11,937 nucleotides of DNA from CAYFHQ01 sp964342805 (GTDB taxonomy: Bacteria > Bacillota > Clostridia > Peptostreptococcales > Acidaminobacteraceae), in NCBI GenBank assembly GCA_964342805.1, contig CAYFHQ010000112.1, positions 1-11,937 on the forward strand, given 5' to 3'. How positions within the stretch are numbered: the stretch's first letter is position 1; each line of letters begins with the position of its first letter. Positions 7,898 to 11,937 of this stretch are shown here, piece after piece. Position numbers and translations under genes: made by a program. The notes under the pieces were generated by a model that saw nothing but the letters and a program-made list of their open reading frames with translations, had not been told where the DNA came from and did no database searches.

Positions 7898-8368
7898 ATG
7901 TCGAAGAAGAAACGTGTTGTCGATCTGGTCCAGGACATTGCAGGTCCATATTGCAAGGAAAACAGCCTCGAACTCGTGGATGTTGAATTTGTAAAAGAAG
8001 GACCGCACCGTTACCTGCGTGTCATGATTGACAAAGAGGGTGGCGTGTCATTGGATGATTGTCAGTTGGTGAGTCGTTTTCTCAACAAGAAAATGGACAA
8101 GTTAGACCCAATTGAAGAAATGTACTTTCTCGAGGTGACTTCACCGGGCGTTGAGCGTGAGCTGAAGCGGGATGAAGACTTCGAAAAATATATTGGTCAT
8201 AAGGTTCAAGTGAAACTTTTCCAGCCGATTGAAGGTCAGAAAGTCTTTACTGGAACCATTAAATCATATCAAGACGGCAAATTCACGCTGGAGCGTGAAG
8301 AAGGCAGTGACTTGGAAATTCCGCGAAGTAAAGCTGCCGTGGTTAAACTAGTTGTAGATTTTAACTAA
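7898..8368 (+). CDS. rimP: Ribosome maturation factor RimP (YlxS)
   Basis: RimP is a small cytosolic factor that helps late assembly of the 30S ribosomal subunit. The 156-residue length is typical. The N-terminal alpha/beta domain (about 1-85) contains ELVDVEFVKEG, YLRVMIDKEGGVSLDDC and the most conserved family stretch LEVTSPGVEREL (78-89). The C-terminal SH3-like domain (about 90-156) contains FEKYIGHKVQVKLF and IPRSKAAVVKL. A consensus AAGGAGGT (7882-7889) precedes the ATG by 8 bases, the strongest ribosome binding site in the window. It is the first gene of the nusA operon, and its TAA overlaps the nusA Shine-Dalgarno sequence. Confidence 0.96.
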   Translation: MSKKKRVVDLVQDIAGPYCKENSLELVDVEFVKEGPHRYLRVMIDKEGGVSLDDCQLVSRFLNKKMDKLDPIEEMYFLEVTSPGVERELKRDEDFEKYIGHKVQVKLFQPIEGQKVFTGTIKSYQDGKFTLEREEGSDLEIPRSKAAVVKLVVDFN

Positions 8369-8373
8369 GGAGG
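8367..8373 (+). promoter_or_regulatory. Ribosome binding site that decides the nusA start
   Basis: A consensus AAGGAGG ends at 8373, directly against the ATG at 8374 with no spacing. It is 6 bases before the GTG at 8380, which is near-ideal. The GTG start also gives MKAELFEALEQ, the usual NusA N-terminus. The last two bases of the rimP stop codon form its beginning. Confidence 0.8.
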
Positions 8374-8379
8374 ATGAAC

Positions 8380-9762
8380 GTGAAAGCGGAACTTTTTGAA
8401 GCCCTCGAGCAAATAGCTACCGAAAAAGGCATTGCCAAGGAAGTCTTGCTCGAAACCATTGAGGCTGCATTGATCACTGCTTATAAGAAGAACTTTGGTT
8501 CTTCCCAGAACGTGCGTGTAATCATTGATCCAGACTCTGGTGAATTTAAAGTATACGGTCGACGAGAAGTAGTGGAAGAGTCCATGGACGACTTCCTTGA
8601 GATCTCCATCGACGAAGCCCGAGAAATCAATCCTGAATATGAGATTGGTGATTGGGTGGAAGACGAAGTAACGCCAAGAAACTTTGGTCGTATTGCAGCT
8701 CAGACTGCCAAGCAAGTTGTAGTTCAGCGACTCCGTGAAGCAGAACGTGGCATTATCTACAATGAGTTTTCTAGCCGTGAGTCGGAACTGATCAATGGTC
8801 AGATCCAGCGAATTAGCAAAGGAACAATGTACATTAACCTAGGCCGTACAGAAGCGGTACTTCTACCGAGTGAGCAAATTCCAGGAGAAATCCTAGAGCA
8901 AGCCCAACGGGTGAAGACGTACATTGTTGAAGTAAAGAAGACGTCAAAGGGTCCTCAGGTATTGGTTTCTAGAACCCACCCAGGTCTTGTAAAGCGTCTA
9001 TTCGAACTGGAAGTGCCTGAAGTCTACAACGGTGAAGTTGAGATCAGAGCGATCTCCCGTGAAGCGGGTTCCAGAACGAAGATTGCTGTATTTGCACCAA
9101 ATGAAGATATCGATCCAGTAGGTTCATGTGTAGGCCAGCGTGGCGCCCGTGTACAGGCTGTCGTTACAGAGCTTAACGGTGAGAAGATTGACATTATCAA
9201 GTGGAGCGAAAACCCAGCAGAGTTCATTTCCAATGCCCTTTCTCCTTCTAAGGTAGAAAAGGTCCTCATTAACGAGACGGAAAAGAGCGCCATGGTTGTT
9301 GTTCCAGACTATCAGCTGTCATTGGCGATTGGTAAGGAAGGTCAGAATGCCCGCCTTGCAGCCAAGTTGACAGGCTGGAAGATCGACATTAAGAGCGAAA
9401 CCCAGTATGACGAGTTTATTGATCAGCTGGAAGAAGGTGCTGAAATCGCTCCAGGTTTTGTTGAGGTTAGCCCATACGAAACCTATGCACCAACGTCCGA
9501 CGAAGACGCTTATGAGCCTTACGACGCTGAAGGTTATGACGAAGAGTATTCTGAGGAATATGCGGAAGACTATGACAATGATGGTCAGTACGATGACGAC
9601 TATTCCGATGAATATGACGACGATTATCAGGAAGAAAACTACGACGATGAGTATGCCGATGATGAGTATGCAGACGACTATTCCGATGAATATGACGACA
9701 CATACGAAGAAGAAGCAAACGGTGAAGATGTAGTAGATCCAGAGGAAGACGATCGTGCTTAA
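8380..9762 (+). CDS. nusA: Transcription termination/antitermination factor NusA with a long acidic, tyrosine-rich tail
   Basis: NusA binds RNA polymerase and the nascent RNA, promotes pausing and hairpin-dependent termination, and takes part in rRNA antitermination. The GTG start gives 460 residues; an ATG at 8374 would add two but sits against the Shine-Dalgarno. Domains: an N-terminal polymerase-binding domain (about 1-125, including EVTPRNFGRIAAQTAKQVV), S1 (about 130-198), and KH1/KH2 (about 200-340) with DPVGSCVGQRGARVQAV, NALSPSKV and SLAIGKEGQNARLAAKLTGW. Bacillus-type NusA ends about 25-30 residues after this point. Here about 115 more residues follow, the last 87 of them (9499-9759) with 27 Asp, 20 Glu, 16 Tyr and one Arg. 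The tail is expected to be disordered and does not resemble the folded AR1/AR2 repeats of E. coli NusA. The core is certain; the role of the tail is unknown. Confidence 0.96.
   Translation: MKAELFEALEQIATEKGIAKEVLLETIEAALITAYKKNFGSSQNVRVIIDPDSGEFKVYGRREVVEESMDDFLEISIDEAREINPEYEIGDWVEDEVTPRNFGRIAAQTAKQVVVQRLREAERGIIYNEFSSRESELINGQIQRISKGTMYINLGRTEAVLLPSEQIPGEILEQAQRVKTYIVEVKKTSKGPQVLVSRTHPGLVKRLFELEVPEVYNGEVEIRAISREAGSRTKIAVFAPNEDIDPVGSCVGQRGARVQAVVTELNGEKIDIIKWSENPAEFISNALSPSKVEKVLINETEKSAMVVVPDYQLSLAIGKEGQNARLAAKLTGWKIDIKSETQYDEFIDQLEEGAEIAPGFVEVSPYETYAPTSDEDAYEPYDAEGYDEEYSEEYAEDYDNDGQYDDDYSDEYDDDYQEENYDDEYADDEYADDYSDEYDDTYEEEANGEDVVDPEEDDRA
9595..9699 (+). repeat. Direct 27-bp repeats within the nusA acidic tail
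   Basis: The same 27 bases, beginning GACGACTATTCCGATGAA, occur at 9595-9621 and 9673-9699. The copies are in frame and 78 bases apart, each encoding DDYSDEYDD. Between them a 15-base unit encoding DDEYA is repeated twice in tandem (9643-9657, 9658-9672) with few base changes. This indicates that the tail grew by recent in-frame duplication of short Asp/Tyr codon blocks. Confidence 0.85.
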
Positions 9763-9792
9763 GTCCATGGTAAAAGGACAGGGGTAGTCTAC

Positions 9793-10062
9793 ATGAAAGC
9801 GAAAAAAATGCCACTGCGAAAATGTGTTGGGTGTAATGAACAAAAACCCAAGAAGGATTTAATCCGCATTGTTCGCAATAAAGAAGGTGTCATGTCGGTG
9901 GATTTCACTGGTAAAGCCCATGGGCGTGGCGCATATATTTGTCCGGATCCAGAGTGTTTGAAGTTGGCCAAGAAGAAGCGATCGTTAAACCGTGCATTTT
10001 CTTGTGAGGTTTCCGATGAAATCTATGAACAACTTGATCAGGAGATGAGAAATCATGAATAA
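9793..10062 (+). CDS. rnpM: RNase P modulator RnpM (YlxR family)
   Basis: This is a small basic RNA-binding protein of the YlxR family. The B. subtilis member, renamed RnpM, binds RNase P RNA and modulates tRNA 5' processing. The 89 residues include the family motifs MPLRKCVGC (6-14), KKDLIRIVRNKEG, VDFTGKAHGRGAYIC (36-50) and a Lys/Arg-rich helix (LKLAKKKRSLNRAF). Four cysteines, Cys11/Cys14 and Cys50/Cys55, could form a small metal site. I recall the B. subtilis protein lacking such a set, so this is a possible variant feature. The upstream GGACAGGGG is a weaker ribosome binding site, about 8 bases before ATG 9793. An internal ATG at 9808 (MPLRKC) is possible but lacks a clear site. The gene overlaps ylxQ by 8 bases. 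Confidence 0.93.
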   Translation: MKAKKMPLRKCVGCNEQKPKKDLIRIVRNKEGVMSVDFTGKAHGRGAYICPDPECLKLAKKKRSLNRAFSCEVSDEIYEQLDQEMRNHE

Positions 10063-10387
10063 TGATCGTCTACTTACACTAATGGGATTTGCACAAAAGT
10101 CCGGCAACTTGATGACTGGGGAAGATACTTGCATTATCAACATCCGAAAGGATAAGGTGTCCCTTGTCATAATAGCTGCTGACGCGTCGGATAATACCAA
10201 ACGACGCTTCAAGGGCATGTGTGAGTCAAGAGGGATCCCTTTCCGAGAAGTATTGGACAGAGCGCATTTGTCCCATGCAATCGGAAAGCACAACCGAACC
10301 GTGTTTGCCATTGCCAATAAGAAGTTTGCTAAGAATATCTTAGAAGTAATTGACGCAAACCAGGAGAATTTCTCCGGAGGTGAATGA
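10055..10387 (+). CDS. ylxQ: L7Ae-family RNA-binding protein YlxQ
   Basis: This 110-residue protein belongs to the ribosomal L7Ae/L30e/YbxF group, which typically binds RNA kink-turns. Family features are the N-terminal LLTLMGFAQKSGNLMTGEDT (GLAxKAGxxxxG-like), the central hydrophobic strand VSLVIIAADASDNTKRRF, the CESRGIPF stretch, and HAIGKHNRTVFAIANKKFAKNI. The cellular target of YlxQ is not settled. The start codon lies inside the end of rnpM, with AGGAGATG upstream in that gene, so translation is probably coupled. The last codons (SGGE-stop) contain the infB Shine-Dalgarno. Confidence 0.92.
   Translation: MNNDRLLTLMGFAQKSGNLMTGEDTCIINIRKDKVSLVIIAADASDNTKRRFKGMCESRGIPFREVLDRAHLSHAIGKHNRTVFAIANKKFAKNILEVIDANQENFSGGE
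10376..10383 (+). promoter_or_regulatory. Ribosome binding site that decides the infB start
   Basis: GGAGGTGA (10376-10383) matches the anti-Shine-Dalgarno almost end to end and is embedded in the last ylxQ codons. It places the TTG at 10389 at good spacing (8 bases from GGAGG). The in-frame GTG at 10380 overlaps the site itself and is unlikely to be used. No in-frame ATG is close; the first one (10446) lies inside the conserved N-terminal domain. Confidence 0.72.
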
Positions 10388-10388
10388 T

Positions 10389-11937
10389 TTGTCAAAGAAA
10401 CGAGTTCATGAACTTGCTAAGGAGCTAGGGGTTTCCAGCAAGGAAATGGTTGAAAAGCTACACAAAATGAACATTAACGTGTCCTCACATATGAGTACAC
10501 TGGAAGACGGCGAAGTTTCACGTATTCGCAACCAAGGCAAGGGTGGACAGAAGCCACAGGGTAACCGTCCACAGGGTGATCGTCCACAAGGTGATCGTCG
10601 ACCACAGGGTGACCGACCACAAGGCGACCGCCGTCCACAGGGTGACCGTCGTCCACAAGGCGACCGCCGTCCGCAGGGTGACCGCCCACAAGGTGATCGT
10701 CGTCCGCAAGGCGACCGCCGTCCGCAGGGTGACCGCCCACAAGGTGATCGTCGTCCACAAGGCGACCGCCGTCCACAAGGCGACCGCCGTCCGCAGGGCG
10801 ATCGTCGTCCTCAGGGTGACCGTCGACCACAAGGTGACCGTCGTCCACAGGGTGACCGTCGACCGCAAGGTGACCGTCGACCGCAAGGTGACCGTCGTCC
10901 ACAGGGTGACCGTCGACCACAAGGTGATCGACCACAAGGTGACCGTCGTCCGCAAGGTGACCGTCGTCCACAGGGTGATCGTCGACCACAAGGTGACCGT
11001 CCATATGGTGACCGTCGTCCACAGGGTGATCGTCGACCACAGGGTGACCGCCGTCCGCAGGGCGATCGTCGACCACAAGGTGACCGTCGTCCGCAAGGCG
11101 ACCGTCCATATGGTGATCGTCGTCCACAAGGTGATCGTCGACCAGGTGGTCGTCCAGGTGGCCAAGGCGGCCGTCCACAAGGTGGCGGACGTCCTTACGG
11201 TGATCGTCGTCCAAAGCGTGACGAAGCATCAAAACCAGAAATCGCTGCTGACCAGAAGGAACGACGCATTTCTCCAGACGAGAAGAAGAAGCGTGACCAG
11301 CAAAAGGCTCAGCGTGACAAGCAGCAAAACCGTAACCCTGTGAAGAAGTCCAAGTCAGACAAGTACAAGGACCAGCCTCAGATCTTTACTGCTAAGGATA
11401 AAAAGGTCGATCTAGACAAGGTATTTGACGAAATCGATCGTAAGAAAGAGCGTAACGTTAAGAAGGCCAAGTCCAACCGTAAGCGGACCAAGGGCAAGAA
11501 GTCTGATTACAAGAAGAAGAAACAAGATCGGAAACCATTGATCGAAGTAGAATACGACGAAAATGGTAAGATCCTTATTTCTGAACTGATTACAGTTGCT
11601 GACCTGGCGCTAACCTTGGGTGCGGCTCAAAATGAAATTATCATGAAGCTAATGTCCATGGGCGTTATGGCTACTGTAAACCAGGAAATTGACTTCGAAA
11701 CAGCTGAGCTAATCGCGGCTGACTTTGATACAGAACTTGCTATCAAGGTACCAGTGGAAGACGTTGAGCAGTTCAACCTAGACGCTGAAGACGCTGAAGA
11801 AAACTTGAAGCCTCGAGCTCCGATCGTAACGGTTATGGGCCACGTTGACCACGGTAAGACATCCCTACTGGATGCTATCCGTACAACCCACGTTACCGAA
11901 GGTGAAGCCGGCGGTATTACCCAGCATATCGGTGCTT
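10389..11937 (+). CDS. infB: Translation initiation factor IF-2, N-terminal part with a giant Arg-rich repeat (partial)
   Basis: IF2 is the GTPase that brings fMet-tRNA to the 30S subunit and promotes subunit joining. From the preferred TTG start the frame stays open to the window edge (516 codons). Residues 1-50 form the first IF2N domain (SKKRVHELAKELGVSSKEMV, MSTLEDGEV). Residues 56-251 are 34 uninterrupted PQGDR(R)-type units, followed by a degenerate Gly/Arg-rich end (to about 274) and a Lys-rich stretch (to about 382). A second IF2N domain (about 383-460) has the form ISELITVADLALTLG. The G domain opens with PIVTVMGHVDHGKTSLLDAIR (G1 GHVDHGKT at 484-491), then EAGGITQHIGA near the edge. 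G1 lies roughly 250 residues further in than in Bacillus IF2, so the full protein is probably about 980 residues. No stop or frameshift interrupts the repeat. It is the last visible gene of the rimP operon. Confidence 0.96.
   Translation, partial: MSKKRVHELAKELGVSSKEMVEKLHKMNINVSSHMSTLEDGEVSRIRNQGKGGQKPQGNRPQGDRPQGDRRPQGDRPQGDRRPQGDRRPQGDRRPQGDRPQGDRRPQGDRRPQGDRPQGDRRPQGDRRPQGDRRPQGDRRPQGDRRPQGDRRPQGDRRPQGDRRPQGDRRPQGDRRPQGDRPQGDRRPQGDRRPQGDRRPQGDRPYGDRRPQGDRRPQGDRRPQGDRRPQGDRRPQGDRPYGDRRPQGDRRPGGRPGGQGGRPQGGGRPYGDRRPKRDEASKPEIAADQKERRISPDEKKKRDQQKAQRDKQQNRNPVKKSKSDKYKDQPQIFTAKDKKVDLDKVFDEIDRKKERNVKKAKSNRKRTKGKKSDYKKKKQDRKPLIEVEYDENGKILISELITVADLALTLGAAQNEIIMKLMSMGVMATVNQEIDFETAELIAADFDTELAIKVPVEDVEQFNLDAEDAEENLKPRAPIVTVMGHVDHGKTSLLDAIRTTHVTEGEAGGITQHIGA
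10554..11141 (+). repeat. 34-unit tandem repeat in infB encoding Pro-Gln-Gly-Asp-Arg(-Arg)
   Basis: Thirty-four contiguous units, 26 of 18 bases (PQGDRR) and 8 of 15 bases (PQGDR), fill exactly 588 bases. Differences between units are almost all at third codon positions (CCA/CCG/CCT, CAG/CAA, GGT/GGC, GAC/GAT, CGT/CGC/CGA). The only amino-acid changes are Asn for Asp in unit 1 and Tyr for Gln in units 27 (11001) and 33 (11106). A further PYGDRR unit lies at 11193-11210, after a degenerate PGGR/PGGQGGR/PQGGGR section. Net charge of the array is about +27, with 60 Arg. The synonymous mosaic implies selection on the protein sequence. Confidence 0.95.
10653..10754 (+). repeat. Higher-order 51-bp duplication inside the infB repeat
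   Basis: Units 7-9 (10653-10703) and units 10-12 (10704-10754) form two adjacent 51-base blocks that differ at a single base (CCA versus CCG in the first codon). Both have the same 6-5-6 residue pattern, so a recent tandem duplication of three units is the simplest explanation. The repeated single-Arg unit followed by PYGDRR at 10986-11018 and 11091-11123 (105 bases apart) points to another, older duplication. Confidence 0.85.

Noticed and set aside
9319..9843. Minus-strand frame rich in Ile/Val/Phe resembling a membrane protein opposite the nusA tail
   Set aside because: The hydrophobic composition is the antisense of GAC/GAT/GAA/TAT codons in the acidic tail. There is no ribosome binding site or family match, and nusA is clearly coding on the other strand.
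10554..11141. CRISPR array or intergenic satellite interpretation of the short repeats near 10.6-11.1 kb
   Set aside because: Units are contiguous without unique spacers, keep codon phase throughout, and differ at synonymous positions within a real gene.
10474..11232. Long minus-strand frames (about 220-250 codons, Asp/His- or Thr/Trp-rich) and a plus-strand +1 frame over the infB repeat
   Set aside because: They are by-products of an 18/15-base repeat with no stop in other frames. The IF2 frame continues intact on both sides into conserved IF2N and GTPase domains.

Overview
The window is core chromosomal housekeeping DNA from a low- to mid-GC Gram-positive bacterium, most likely a member of the Clostridia. 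The evidence is a PolC-type replicative polymerase, the MEP (non-mevalonate) isoprenoid genes dxr and ispG, the gene order cdsA-dxr-rseP-ispG-polC followed by rimP-nusA-rnpM(ylxR)-ylxQ-infB, strong AAGGAGG-type ribosome binding sites, and extended -10 promoters. Every gene lies on the + strand. I see no mobile element, tRNA, rRNA or CRISPR array, and no gap between genes longer than about 130 bases.

Layout: (1) bases 1-101 are the C-terminal end of cdsA (phospholipid synthesis), closed by a strong intrinsic terminator at 121-156. (2) A new extended -10 promoter (166-174) starts a tightly packed unit of dxr (isoprenoid synthesis), rseP (intramembrane site-2 protease), ispG (isoprenoid synthesis) and polC (replicative DNA polymerase). 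Gaps are about 10 bases, and ispG and polC overlap by 4 bases. (3) A second extended -10 promoter lies across the polC stop region. It leads into a leader of about 100 nt with a strong GAGTGGG/CCCACTC hairpin, then rimP, nusA, rnpM, ylxQ and infB. These are the 30S maturation, transcription elongation/termination, RNase P modulator, L7Ae-like and translation initiation genes of the widespread nusA-infB operon. infB runs off the right edge just after the first motifs of its GTPase domain.

The enzymes look intact, with their catalytic motifs present. The unusual material lies in low-complexity extensions. NusA ends in about 87 residues with 47 Asp/Glu, 16 Tyr and a single basic residue. IF2 (infB) carries 34 back-to-back copies of a Pro-Gln-Gly-Asp-Arg(-Arg) unit, with about 60 Arg, between its N-terminal domain and its GTPase core. 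PolC has a Gly-rich linker. The acidic, Tyr-rich NusA tail and the Arg-rich IF2 repeat are encoded in one operon and have opposite charge. A direct or condensate-type interaction between transcription and translation factors is therefore a testable idea, but it is inference only. The rimP leader hairpin is a good candidate for NusA-dependent autoregulation.
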